DNA of 64,000 nucleotides from Arcobacter arenosus (GTDB lineage Bacteria; Campylobacterota; Campylobacteria; Campylobacterales; Arcobacteraceae): NCBI RefSeq assembly GCF_005771535.1, contig NZ_VANU01000001.1, positions 496,001 to 560,000 of the forward strand. The letters run 5' to 3'. The notes under the pieces were generated by a model. It had not been told where the DNA came from. It worked only from the letters and a program-made list of their open reading frames with translations, and did not search any database. This document shows, one piece after another, positions 8,945 to 17,754 of this stretch (the stretch's first letter is position 1; every line of letters starts with the position of its first letter). Both the position numbers and the translations under genes were made by a program.

Positions 8945-9748
8945 CTAAACTCCTATCAAAGCAGAAGTATAACCCACTACACTTTTATCATCTTTAGTTA
9001 CATCAAAACTTGTACAATAATGCAAAAGTTGAGTTTTTAAATCTTTTTTAATAGCTGATTTAATAATTGCTTTTACACCTATTTTTCCACAAGCTTCACA
9101 ACCTTGCTCAAACATCTCGAGATTTTTTTCAATAATTGCCTTTAAACAAATATTATCTAACTTTTTTGCCTCATCTTGTGAATAAAAATGACTTAAGTCT
9201 GTACTAATAATAATAAAATTGTCTTCATCTTCCAATAAATAATCTATTAAAAGTGATAGCTCATTAAAATCTAATTTCCCATAAACAATCTCAATAATTT
9301 CCAAACCATCAAAATAGTTTTTTACAAAAGGGGCTTGTGTTTCCGTTGAATGTTCAAAGTGCAACTCCTCTTCAAAATGTAAGAAATTATATTTTTCTTT
9401 TAATTTCAAAGAATACTCTTTATCTATTTTTATATTTCCTATGGGTGTTTCAAACTCATCATATAAAGCAATTGAGGCACCATTTATATATGTTCTGTGG
9501 GATGGTCCAATTACAATTGCCCTTTTAAAGTTTTTATCTAAAGAGAAAGAAGAAGATAAGTTGTAGGCTAAATTTGCAGTAAATCCACTATAAACGTAAC
9601 CCGCATGGGGTACAATTACTGCCTTTGGTTTAATATCAATTGGTTTTTCTAGTTTAAAGCTTTTATTAAAATTATCTATAAAAGCTAAAATCTCTTCCTT
9701 TGAATTAGGATAAAAAGAGCCTGCTACTACAGTTTTTCTTTGGGTCAT
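8945..9748 (-). CDS. amrB: AmmeMemoRadiSam system protein B (MEMO1 family)
   Basis: A 267-residue homologue of human MEMO1, structurally related to class III extradiol dioxygenases. The two family histidines are in VPHAGYVYSG and VIGPSHRTYI, and a cysteine in the C-terminal LLHYCTSF segment could be the third metal ligand described for MEMO1. FIIISTDLSHF is also typical. The reaction is unknown; human MEMO1 has been reported to bind iron or copper. The start overlaps the stop of the radical SAM gene as ATGA, so these two are translationally coupled. Confidence 0.93.
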   Translation of the reverse strand: MTQRKTVVAGSFYPNSKEEILAFIDNFNKSFKLEKPIDIKPKAVIVPHAGYVYSGFTANLAYNLSSSFSLDKNFKRAIVIGPSHRTYINGASIALYDEFETPIGNIKIDKEYSLKLKEKYNFLHFEEELHFEHSTETQAPFVKNYFDGLEIIEIVYGKLDFNELSLLIDYLLEDEDNFIIISTDLSHFYSQDEAKKLDNICLKAIIEKNLEMFEQGCEACGKIGVKAIIKSAIKKDLKTQLLHYCTSFDVTKDDKSVVGYTSALIGV

Positions 9749-10734
9749 TTAAATACTCCATATATTTTGTGATTACATTTGGGACATTTGCCATCAACTA
9801 ATTTTGAAGATTGTACTTCAAAATATTTTCTACTGATTAAGTTTTCACTACATTTAGGGCAAGAAGTTATATTATCAAGGCCTGCATTTCCAATATAAAC
9901 ATAATTTAAACCATAATCCTTTGCAAGTTGTTTTGCCATAAATAAAGTTTCAATAGAAGTTCTTGGAAGAGACAACTCTTTGTAATCTGGATGAAAAGCT
10001 GAAATATGCCAAGGTATATCAACTCCTAGATTTTCTTTTATCCATTTTACCATTTTTGTAATCTCTTCTTTTGAGTCATTTCTAGTTGGAACTAATAAAG
10101 TTGTAATTTCTAGATGAATACCATTTTTATTAAAAGTAATCACGTTTTCTAAAACCTGATGTAAATTACCACCAAGTTTTGTTTTGTAATACTTTTCATC
10201 AAAGGATTTTAAATCAACATTTATAGCGTCAATTACACCTTTCATATCTTCAATTACTTCACTACTTTCAAAACCATTACTAACAAAAACTGATTTAATA
10301 CCTTTCTTTTTTGCTTCAAGGGCAATATCTTTTGCAAAGGGATAAAAAATAGTTGGTTCATTATAAGTATATGAGATAGATTTACACTCATTTAAAAATG
10401 CGATTTCAACTACTCTTTTTGGGTCTATATAGTTTGATGTATCAATATTTTTTTCTTGGGAGATACCATGATTTTGGCAAAAATTACAATGAAAATTACA
10501 CCCCACAGTTCCCAAAGAAAGTGAATTTGAATCTGGCAAAAAATGATATAAAGGCTTTTTTTCAATGGGATCAATATTAAATGCACTAATATGTCCATAA
10601 ACTAAACACTTTATCTCTTCACCAGTGTTTTTATTTACACCACAAATTCCAACTTTATCAATATCTATTTCACAATAATATGAGCAAAGAAGACATACTA
10701 ACTTTCCATTGTCTTTTTTCCCATAATAATTCAT
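9745..10734 (-). CDS. amrS: AmmeMemoRadiSam system radical SAM enzyme
   Basis: A 329-residue radical SAM protein. The 4Fe-4S/SAM motif CNFHCNFC is at C79, C83 and C86. An N-terminal cysteine set (C14, C17, C21, C31) and a C-terminal zinc-ribbon-like pair of CPKC motifs (about residues 291-320) flank the barrel. Similarity is to AmrS and, more distantly, to pyruvate-formate-lyase activators. The substrate is unknown. It is encoded between protein A (two bases upstream) and protein B (overlapping), the canonical arrangement for this uncharacterised system. Confidence 0.93.
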   Translation of the reverse strand: MNYYGKKDNGKLVCLLCSYYCEIDIDKVGICGVNKNTGEEIKCLVYGHISAFNIDPIEKKPLYHFLPDSNSLSLGTVGCNFHCNFCQNHGISQEKNIDTSNYIDPKRVVEIAFLNECKSISYTYNEPTIFYPFAKDIALEAKKKGIKSVFVSNGFESSEVIEDMKGVIDAINVDLKSFDEKYYKTKLGGNLHQVLENVITFNKNGIHLEITTLLVPTRNDSKEEITKMVKWIKENLGVDIPWHISAFHPDYKELSLPRTSIETLFMAKQLAKDYGLNYVYIGNAGLDNITSCPKCSENLISRKYFEVQSSKLVDGKCPKCNHKIYGVFK

Positions 10735-10736
10735 TT

Positions 10737-11285
10737 TTAACTTCTTATTTTTAAAGCTTCATATGTTTGAATTTTTGGTAAAGCTGGCAAACTATGGGGA
10801 GATAATCCAGCTTTTTGACATAAATGAACCATAAAATCATTAAAAGTTGGTAACTGTTCCCAAACTTGAGGAAGAAAAGTTGCTTTTTTACCCTCTAATT
10901 CTAGAATTACTCCATGTTTATTTGGAATTAGTTTTGTTTCTAAATCCTCAAAACTGTCATACTCCACAAGTTCTGGTTTTGTTAAAATTGAAATCTCAAT
11001 ATCAGTTTTTTCAAACTCCTCTTGTGTTAGTTCTAAAAACCTAGGATCTCCAAAAGCTGCAGCTATTGAATTTGCTACTAAATCATCAATTAAACTTCTT
11101 TTTGCTTCAAGAGAACCGATACACCCTCTTAATCTATGGTCAATTGTTAAAGTTACAAAACAAGCTTGCTTTTCACCTAAAAAAGGATTTTCTTTTAAAA
11201 GTTTCTCTTTATCAACTTTTACCTCATCATAAAAATTTGAATTAATTGCAGTTTTTGCAATCTCTAAAAGTAAAGCCTCATTCAT
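10737..11285 (-). CDS. amrA: AmmeMemoRadiSam system protein A (AMMECR1 domain)
   Basis: The 182-residue product is an AMMECR1-domain protein, recognised by the invariant LRGCIGSLEA motif about a third of the way in and by ISILTKPELVEY and LPQVWEQLP later on. Human AMMECR1 is linked to a developmental disorder but its molecular role is not known. It is the first gene of the A-radical SAM-B operon here and starts 13 bases after the stop of hemH, so it could also be co-transcribed with hemH. Confidence 0.93.
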   Translation of the reverse strand: MNEALLLEIAKTAINSNFYDEVKVDKEKLLKENPFLGEKQACFVTLTIDHRLRGCIGSLEAKRSLIDDLVANSIAAAFGDPRFLELTQEEFEKTDIEISILTKPELVEYDSFEDLETKLIPNKHGVILELEGKKATFLPQVWEQLPTFNDFMVHLCQKAGLSPHSLPALPKIQTYEALKIRS

Positions 11286-11298
11286 AAACTATTCCTTT

Positions 11299-12234
11299 TT
11301 ATAATTTTGTTATATCTCTAATTGCTTTTATAAATTTCTCATCATAATTTAAACATTTACAAACTTTATAATCAACAATACCTATTTTGTCGGCTTCCTC
11401 TTTATATTCAATACTTAATTCAAAATCAGTTTCTGAATTATCAACAATAAAGGCAATTGGGTAAATTAAAACCTTCTGGTCTTTATATTTTTCAAGCTCT
11501 TTATCTAAAGCTGGTTCTAACCATTTCATTGGACCAACTTTTGACTGATAAGATAAAGAGATAGATTTAAACTCAACGCCCTGCTCTTTTAAAATATCTG
11601 ATAAAATTTTTACATGTTCATTTACATGTTTTTCGTAAGGGTCACCTGCATCAACAATTTTTTGAGGTAAACCGTGGGCTGAAAAAATAAGATTATACTC
11701 ATTTGGATTTTCCACTGTATTTTTAATAGTATCTATTAAAGCTTCATTAAAAACTTTGTTTTGATAATAAGGCTCTATAACTTCAATATTAAATTTGTCT
11801 TTAGCAGCTTCTTGGAAATCCTCAACTGATGATTTTGTTGTTGTAGTTGAATATTGAGGATATAAAGGTAATAAAACTACATCTTTTATCCCTTTTAATT
11901 CTAAATCTTTAACTACTTCACTTGCAAAAGGTGGAGTGTATCTCATAGCTTGATAAACACAAATATCTTCAAACTCATCATTTAATCTATCAACTAATTT
12001 TTCAGTTAATGGATTAATTGGGGATTGATTTCCAATCTCTTCATAATTTTTCCAAGCGCTATTTAATCTTGAACTTACTATAAACTTTGCAATAATCGAT
12101 CTTAATAGATTGCTTTTAACAGTTAAAATATTTTTATCATTAAACATATTTGTTAAAAACATTTTTAATTCATCTTTATTTCTTGCTCCACCCATATTTA
12201 AAAGTACTAATGCTTTATTGCACTGTTTAGTCAT
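11299..12234 (-). CDS. hemH: Ferrochelatase HemH
   Basis: This 311-residue enzyme inserts ferrous iron into protoporphyrin IX, the last step of haem synthesis. The catalytic histidine lies in LIFSAHGLPQKIV and the conserved acid in FIVDNSETDFELSIEY; LLPLYPQYSTTT is also characteristic. The length suits the short bacterial form. It begins immediately after the TAG of the upstream ABC ATPase gene (TAGATG), indicating coupled expression. It probably serves the cytochrome c and cbb3 oxidase proteins whose genes lie nearby. Confidence 0.95.
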   Translation of the reverse strand: MTKQCNKALVLLNMGGARNKDELKMFLTNMFNDKNILTVKSNLLRSIIAKFIVSSRLNSAWKNYEEIGNQSPINPLTEKLVDRLNDEFEDICVYQAMRYTPPFASEVVKDLELKGIKDVVLLPLYPQYSTTTTKSSVEDFQEAAKDKFNIEVIEPYYQNKVFNEALIDTIKNTVENPNEYNLIFSAHGLPQKIVDAGDPYEKHVNEHVKILSDILKEQGVEFKSISLSYQSKVGPMKWLEPALDKELEKYKDQKVLIYPIAFIVDNSETDFELSIEYKEEADKIGIVDYKVCKCLNYDEKFIKAIRDITKL

Positions 12235-12846
12235 CTATTTCTCCAAAATCTTGTTTAAATTAATTATATCATCACTGCACCAAGTTGCAAGTGACATGTC
12301 ATGTGTTATTAAAAGAATCGCACAATTTTCAAGTTGTTTTATTATTAATTGCATAACTTCCATTGCAATAATATTATCTAAGGCTGAAGTTGGTTCATCA
12401 ACTAAAAGTAAATCTGGTTTCATAAGTAAGGCTCTTAAGATTGAACATCTTTGTAATTGCCCCCCTGATAGTTCGTGAGGCTTTTTTTCTAAAAATGTTT
12501 TTTCTAAACTCAAAAGTTCACATTTATTATTAATCTCTTCTTCAAAATCTAGATTTTTTAAATCTAAAACATCTTTTATTTGCTCAATTATTCTAAAAGA
12601 GGGATGAAAAGAGCTATATGGATCTTGATATATTGAGCTTATATTTGAAACACTAATTTGCCCTTTTAAAGGCTTAAGATTTCCACTTATTAGTTCAAAA
12701 AGTGTACTTTTACCACTACCACTACTTCCAACTATTGAAATAAGTTGACCTTTTTGTAGTTTAAGGTTAAAATCTTTGTATATTAATTTATCTTTTATAT
12801 AACCAAAATCTAAATTTTTTATTTCTAAAACTGTGTTATTTTCCAT
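12235..12846 (-). CDS. Orphan ABC transporter ATP-binding protein (Dpp/Nik-like)
   Basis: A roughly 203-residue ABC ATPase: Walker A GSSGSGKST, Q-loop region SIYQDPYSSFHP, signature LSGGQLQRC, Walker B LLLVDEPTSALD and ITHD. The YQDPYSSF-type loop is characteristic of the oligopeptide/nickel (DppF, NikE) branch. I place the start at the ATG at 12846, six bases after GGGA; ATGs at 12849 and 12858 are in frame. No permease or binding protein is encoded nearby, so the partner is elsewhere or the protein acts on its own. It is coupled to hemH. Confidence 0.82.
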   Translation of the reverse strand: MENNTVLEIKNLDFGYIKDKLIYKDFNLKLQKGQLISIVGSSGSGKSTLFELISGNLKPLKGQISVSNISSIYQDPYSSFHPSFRIIEQIKDVLDLKNLDFEEEINNKCELLSLEKTFLEKKPHELSGGQLQRCSILRALLMKPDLLLVDEPTSALDNIIAMEVMQLIIKQLENCAILLITHDMSLATWCSDDIINLNKILEK

Positions 12847-13013
12847 CATTTTTCCCATTAAGTAGATGATACTATATAAAAAAACAGTTTAAAAGATAAG
12901 TAAATATTAAAGAAAAAGATTATCTCTATAAAAACCTTATTAAATAGATAACATAAGTTAAATAAAAGTTAAAAGTGCTAAAATCTAATTTTTATAATTT
13001 AAGGAGAGAATGA

Positions 13014-13292
13014 ATGAAAAAGATTGTTTTAGGAACAATAATCGCTGCTGCATCTTTAATGGCTGCAAGTTTTGCACCATGTGCTGCATGTCACGGAGCT
13101 ACTGCTGAAAAAGCTGCATTAGGTAAATCACAAATCATTAAAGGTTGGCCAGTTGAAAAAACTGTTGCTGCTTTAAAAGGTTACAAAGATGGATCTTATG
13201 GTGGAGCTATGAAAGGTGTTATGAAAGGTCAAGTTGCAAGACTTTCTGATGCTGACATTGAAGATTTAGCAAAACAAATCGCTGCATTTTAA
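13014..13292 (+). CDS. Periplasmic class I cytochrome c (c553 type)
   Basis: A 92-residue protein with a cleavable signal peptide (about 1-18), a single haem-binding CAACH at C23-H27, and methionines in GAMKGVMKGQV that can supply the sixth ligand. It would carry electrons in the periplasm, for example to the cbb3 oxidase. Upstream are an AAGGAGAG SD and a TAAAAT -10 box (GCTAAAATC near 12980). A strong terminator follows. Size and sequence match Campylobacterota c553 proteins. Confidence 0.92.
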   Translation: MKKIVLGTIIAAASLMAASFAPCAACHGATAEKAALGKSQIIKGWPVEKTVAALKGYKDGSYGGAMKGVMKGQVARLSDADIEDLAKQIAAF

Positions 13293-13307
13293 TTAGCGAT
13301 TATTCCT

Positions 13308-13346
13308 AAAAAAAAGTGGACTACTACGGTAGTTCACTTTTTTTTT
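13308..13346. terminator. Bidirectional terminator with UACG tetraloop
   Basis: The arms pair over about 17 bp with A and T runs at the outer ends and one G-T wobble. The loop is C(TACG)G, an exceptionally stable UNCG tetraloop. It serves the cytochrome gene on the plus strand and the convergent ccoS gene on the minus strand. The last codon and stop of ccoS lie inside the hairpin. Confidence 0.92.
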
Positions 13347-13560
13347 GCTCTTTTTTTACTGAAGAATTCATCTCTTTTTTCTTTTCCTCTTTTCTTCTTG
13401 CATCATTTAAATCATCTTCACTATCAAATAAAAGACCACCCATCATCTTTTCACTATCATCAAACATCCCTTTTTTTGCACCCCAAATAAACATACCTAA
13501 AACTGCAAAAGAGACAATAAGTCCAACCATTAGCATCATAAAAAGTGTATCGTTAATCAT
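13324..13560 (-). CDS. ccoS: CcoS, cbb3-type cytochrome oxidase maturation protein
   Basis: A 78-residue small membrane protein with one N-terminal helix and the CcoS/FixS pattern FIWGAKKGMFDD. It is required to put cofactors (haem, copper) into the cbb3 oxidase. The tail is lysine/glutamate rich. It lies eight bases downstream of ccoI on the same strand, the usual pairing. Its stop codon falls in the loop of the shared terminator. Confidence 0.9.
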   Translation of the reverse strand: MINDTLFMMLMVGLIVSFAVLGMFIWGAKKGMFDDSEKMMGGLLFDSEDDLNDARRKEEKKKEMNSSVKKEQKKSELP

Positions 13561-13568
13561 TCTTTTTC

Positions 13569-16010
13569 CTATTTTTTCATTTTTATTCTCATTGAATTTG
13601 CAACAACTAGAAGAGAACTTAAACTCATTGAAGCTGCGGCTACTAAAGGTATTACAAATCCTGCCATTGCTAAAGGAATAGTAATCATATTATACACTAA
13701 AGATAATAGTAAGTTTTGTTTTATAAATTTAAATGTTCTTTTTGATATTTCAAATGCTTCTTTTAAACTTTGTAAAGAATTATTTAAAAGTACAACATCT
13801 GAAACAGAAATTGTAATATCAGCTGAATTACCCATAGCTACAGAAATATCTGAACTAGCTAAGGCAACAGAGTCATTTATACCATCACCAGCCATAATAA
13901 CAATTTTTCCCTCTTCTTTTAATTTTTTTATATATTTTGCTTTTCCTATAGGGTCAACATTTGCTACAAAATTATCTATACCAACTTTAGATGCAACTTT
14001 TTTTGCAACATCTTCATTATCCCCTGTTAACATAACTACATTAATATCATTAGCCTTTGCATAAGAGATTAATTCTTTTGCATCCTCTTTAATCTCATCA
14101 GCTAACTCAAAAGTAGCAATAACTCTTCTATTGATTGCAAAAATATAAACAGAGTTTGAACTATCAAATTTATAGTTAATTTTATTATCCTTTAGAAGTT
14201 CAATATTTCCACCTAATAAATGGAAAGTTTTACCTTCTACATTTTCATATTTTCCAATCATCCCTTTTGCTTGAATATTTTTAACACCATAAATATTTTT
14301 CAATTGTAAATTATCATATTTTGCTTCCAAATATTTTTTTACAGATTTAGAGATTGGGTGATTTGATGCTTCAAGTAATGAATATAAAAGATTTAATTTA
14401 TGGATATTCTCATCTTTTATTTTTGCTCTTTTTACTTTTAATTCACCCTTTGTAATAGTTCCTGTTTTATCTAATACAAGAGTATCTGCTTTGGCTAATG
14501 TTTCTATAAACTTTGCTTCTTTAAAAAGTAAACCTTTTTTGGCAAGTTCTGAAATACCAATTAAACTAGCAATTGGGGTTGCCAACGCTAAAGCACAAGG
14601 ACAAGCTATAACAATAACTGAAATTGCAACAATAAAAGACTTTTCAAAATGATTAGTGCCCTCATAATCAAAACCTAAATCAATTCCAAAGAAATACCAA
14701 ACTAAAAAAGTTAAAAGTGATAAAGTTAAGATTGATACTGTAAAGCCCTTTGACACTTCATTTGCTTTATATTCAATCTCTGGTTTTGAACTTAATGATT
14801 CTTCAAGTAAGGTAACAATAGAACTTAGTGTTGAATCTTTGTATGTTTTTGTTGCTTCATATCTAATAAGTGAATCATTATTGATAGTTCCACTAAAAAT
14901 ATTATCTCCCATTTTTTTAAATACAGGAATTGATTCACCAGTTAAACTTGACTCATCAAAACTTCCTTCTCCTGAAGTTATTACACCATCAATACAAACT
15001 TTCTCACCACTTCTAATCTCAATAGTATCACCAACTTTGATATTATTTAAAGCAACCGTTTTTTTAACTCCATCTTCTACAATAGTTGCTTCTAAAGGGA
15101 TTGAACTTTTGATTTTATCTAATGTATCTACAGCACTTTTTTTACCAATAACTTCAAGATATTTTCCAACTAAAACAAAGGTGATTATCATAACTACAGA
15201 ATCAAAATAACTTTCACCCTTTGCCCCAAACATCACAAATAAAGAGTATATATAGGTTAAAGAGGCTCCTGAACTAACCAAAAAGTCCATATTTAAGATT
15301 TTGTTTTTTAATCCAAAATAGGCGCCTCTAAAAAAAATCCATCCAGAATAAAATAAAACAGGTGTTGCTAAAATAAACTCTGCAATATGTATATAATTTC
15401 TAATTTGCTCATCAATACCTGTAAAAAAACCTGTATATTTTGCAACTGCAAGCATCATAATATTCATACTTGCAAAAACTGCAACCATCATTCTAATAAA
15501 GTATTCTCTTTTAGATTTTACAGCTTGTTCATCAGCTACACTAGCATCATAAGCATAAGCGTTGTATCCTATGCTTCTAATTTTTAAAATTATATCAGAT
15601 AAATTTATTTTTTCATTATCCCAAATAATTTTTGCTTTGTTGTTTGTAAAGTTAATATCTGCGCTTATTATTCCTGGTGTTTCATATAAAACTTTTTCAT
15701 TTAACCAAACACATGCAGCACAATGAATTCCTTCAATAATTAAATCAATTTGTTTAAATCCATTATTAGTTTCTGTAATAAATGTATCTTCAAAACTTTT
15801 TGTATCAAATCTTTGAACATCATCGTTTATTTCAATTGGAGGGGAGATTGTTTTGTTCCCTAACTTATCATAAAACGATTCAAGTCCATCATCTTTTAAA
15901 AGATGATAAACACCCTGGCAACCTTTACAACAAAAGTTTAAGTCTCCCTCTTTAATCATTACACCATCATCAAATGATAAATGACAGTGATTACATTGAA
16001 CTTTACCCAC
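13569..16010 (-). CDS. ccoI: CcoI/FixI-type copper-translocating P1B ATPase
   Basis: An 813-residue heavy-metal P-type ATPase that supplies copper to the cbb3 oxidase. In order: an N-terminal cysteine-rich metal domain (CNHCHLSF...CCKGCQGVYH), an HMA domain with GIHCAACVW, about eight membrane helices, the phosphatase TGES loop (SSLTGESIP), the copper motif CPCALALATP, phosphorylation site DKTGT and hinge MAGDGINDSVAL. The extra N-terminal cysteine domain and the ccoS neighbour separate it from CopA exporters. A promoter region of about 100 bp separates it from the divergent REC-GGDEF-EAL gene. Confidence 0.93.
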   Translation of the reverse strand: MGKVQCNHCHLSFDDGVMIKEGDLNFCCKGCQGVYHLLKDDGLESFYDKLGNKTISPPIEINDDVQRFDTKSFEDTFITETNNGFKQIDLIIEGIHCAACVWLNEKVLYETPGIISADINFTNNKAKIIWDNEKINLSDIILKIRSIGYNAYAYDASVADEQAVKSKREYFIRMMVAVFASMNIMMLAVAKYTGFFTGIDEQIRNYIHIAEFILATPVLFYSGWIFFRGAYFGLKNKILNMDFLVSSGASLTYIYSLFVMFGAKGESYFDSVVMIITFVLVGKYLEVIGKKSAVDTLDKIKSSIPLEATIVEDGVKKTVALNNIKVGDTIEIRSGEKVCIDGVITSGEGSFDESSLTGESIPVFKKMGDNIFSGTINNDSLIRYEATKTYKDSTLSSIVTLLEESLSSKPEIEYKANEVSKGFTVSILTLSLLTFLVWYFFGIDLGFDYEGTNHFEKSFIVAISVIVIACPCALALATPIASLIGISELAKKGLLFKEAKFIETLAKADTLVLDKTGTITKGELKVKRAKIKDENIHKLNLLYSLLEASNHPISKSVKKYLEAKYDNLQLKNIYGVKNIQAKGMIGKYENVEGKTFHLLGGNIELLKDNKINYKFDSSNSVYIFAINRRVIATFELADEIKEDAKELISYAKANDINVVMLTGDNEDVAKKVASKVGIDNFVANVDPIGKAKYIKKLKEEGKIVIMAGDGINDSVALASSDISVAMGNSADITISVSDVVLLNNSLQSLKEAFEISKRTFKFIKQNLLLSLVYNMITIPLAMAGFVIPLVAAASMSLSSLLVVANSMRIKMKK

Positions 16011-16112
16011 TAATTTTCCTAAATAATTTTAAAATAACTAATATTTGATAATTTAATATATATCTAATTGATAGTATAATATTATATCCTAATAAGTTTG
16101 GAGTAACTCTTA

Positions 16113-17735
16113 ATGATTAACAATGTGTCAATACTAAAAAATATTACAATACTATATGCTGAAGATGAAGTAGCATTAAGAGAGATTACCTTAAATATCC
16201 TTCGAGGTTTTACAAAGAAACAATTTGTAGCTGAAAATGGTGCGCAAGGTCTTGATCTTTTTAAACAAAACGAATCTGAAATCGACCTAATAATCACAGA
16301 TGTAAATATGCCAATAATGAATGGTCTAGAGATGATTAGAGAGATAAAAAAAATAAATCCTCATATTCCAATTATTGTTGCAACAGCATTTTCTAATACA
16401 GAATACCTACTTGAGGCTATTGATATTGGTGTAGATAAATATGTACTAAAACCAATAGATATGAAAAAACTTTTACAACTTATGAGTCAATCTTTACTTT
16501 ACCATGAATTAAAAGATTTATATACAGATAATTTAACACATCTTCCAAATAGAAATAAACTAAAAAAAGATTTAGAAAACTCTAGTGAAGATTTAATGGC
16601 AATTATAAATATTGATAAATTTTCAACTATTAATGACCTTTTTGGGGAACACAATGGAGATAAGGTTTTAATTGAGTTTGCAGATGCTTTAAAAGAATAT
16701 TTTTCAAATCAAGAATTTATAATATATAGAATCGAAGCAGACAAATTTGCAGTTATTTCAAAAAGTTTTGATAGAGATGTTAATAACTTTTATGATTTGT
16801 GTAAAAACTTTGAAGAGTTTATAGAACAAGAACCTGTTTATATTGATGAGCATGAGATTGATTTAAATATAACAATTGGTATTGCAAAAAGTGATGCTAA
16901 TAATGCCTATAAATATGCTCAAAGGGTTGTAACCTATGCTAGAAAGAAATTTGAGCCAATTTTAATTTATAATGACTCTTTTAATATTCAAGAATCTTTT
17001 GAAGAGAATATTAAATGGATTAAAAAAATCAAAAATGGTGTAAAAAATGGTGATTTTAAAGGGTATTTCCAACCAATTGTAGATACTAAAACAAAAGAGA
17101 TTTATAAATACGAAGCTTTAGTTAGATACATTGAAGAGGATGGAACTGTTGTTTCTCCATATACTTTTTTAAATATTGCAAAAAAAGCTAAGCTATACCC
17201 TCATATTATTAGAATCATGTTGGATGAAGCATTTAATTTAATAAAAACAAAAAATAAAAGAGTTGCAGTTAATATCTCTTTTGAGGATATTGCTAGTGCA
17301 GTAACAATGGAACATATAAACAAAGTTTTAAAAGAGAATGCTGAATATACAAATCTTTTAGAATTTGAGATTCTAGAATCTGAAGAGATATCAAACTTTG
17401 AAGAGGTGTTTAAGTTTATTAATACAGTAAATGAATTTGGTTGTAAAGTTGGTGTTGATGACTTTGGTGCTGGATATTCAAACTTTAATATGTTAGTAAA
17501 TCTTAATATCTCATATGTAAAAATTGATGGTTCATTAATAAGAAGTATAGATAAATCTGAAAATCAAAAAATCATCGTAAAAACAATTGATGAATTTGCT
17601 AAAAAATTTGGTTTTAAAACTGTTGCTGAATTTGTATCTAGTGAAGAGATTTACGAAGTAATAAAAGAGATTGGAGTTGACTTTTCGCAAGGGTACTACT
17701 TTGATGCACCCCTAAGTTATGATCAAATTAAATAA
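16113..17735 (+). CDS. REC-GGDEF-EAL response regulator, probable c-di-GMP phosphodiesterase
   Basis: A 540-residue cytoplasmic protein. The receiver domain (about 10-130) has its phospho-acceptor D63 in ITDVNMPIMNG and the switch lysine in YVLKPID. The GGDEF domain (about 135-290) has a degenerate active site, RIEADKF in place of RxGGDEF, so cyclase activity is unlikely. The EAL domain (about 300-540) keeps its motifs: YEALVRY, VAVNIS, DDFGAGYSNF, VKIDGSLI and QGYYFDAP. It should hydrolyse c-di-GMP, with the receiver and possibly the inactive GGDEF as regulators. No histidine kinase is adjacent. It is convergent with gmk with no gap. Confidence 0.9.
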   Translation: MINNVSILKNITILYAEDEVALREITLNILRGFTKKQFVAENGAQGLDLFKQNESEIDLIITDVNMPIMNGLEMIREIKKINPHIPIIVATAFSNTEYLLEAIDIGVDKYVLKPIDMKKLLQLMSQSLLYHELKDLYTDNLTHLPNRNKLKKDLENSSEDLMAIINIDKFSTINDLFGEHNGDKVLIEFADALKEYFSNQEFIIYRIEADKFAVISKSFDRDVNNFYDLCKNFEEFIEQEPVYIDEHEIDLNITIGIAKSDANNAYKYAQRVVTYARKKFEPILIYNDSFNIQESFEENIKWIKKIKNGVKNGDFKGYFQPIVDTKTKEIYKYEALVRYIEEDGTVVSPYTFLNIAKKAKLYPHIIRIMLDEAFNLIKTKNKRVAVNISFEDIASAVTMEHINKVLKENAEYTNLLEFEILESEEISNFEEVFKFINTVNEFGCKVGVDDFGAGYSNFNMLVNLNISYVKIDGSLIRSIDKSENQKIIVKTIDEFAKKFGFKTVAEFVSSEEIYEVIKEIGVDFSQGYYFDAPLSYDQIK

Positions 17736-17754
17736 CTAGCTAAGCCAGTTATTT
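17730..17754. terminator. Hairpin at the convergent ends of the EAL gene and gmk
   Basis: Perfect 8-bp arms (AAATAACT / AGTTATTT) around a nine-base loop. The stop codons of both convergent genes lie inside it. AT-rich and with only short T tails, so a weak bidirectional terminator. Confidence 0.5.

Noticed and set aside
15387-15587. Cysteine-rich plus-strand ORF opposite ccoI (66 codons)
   Set aside because: It is antisense to conserved ccoI membrane segments, has no SD and is explained by codon bias of the real gene. The same holds for the many other short antisense ORFs, such as those opposite actP, ileS and ackA.
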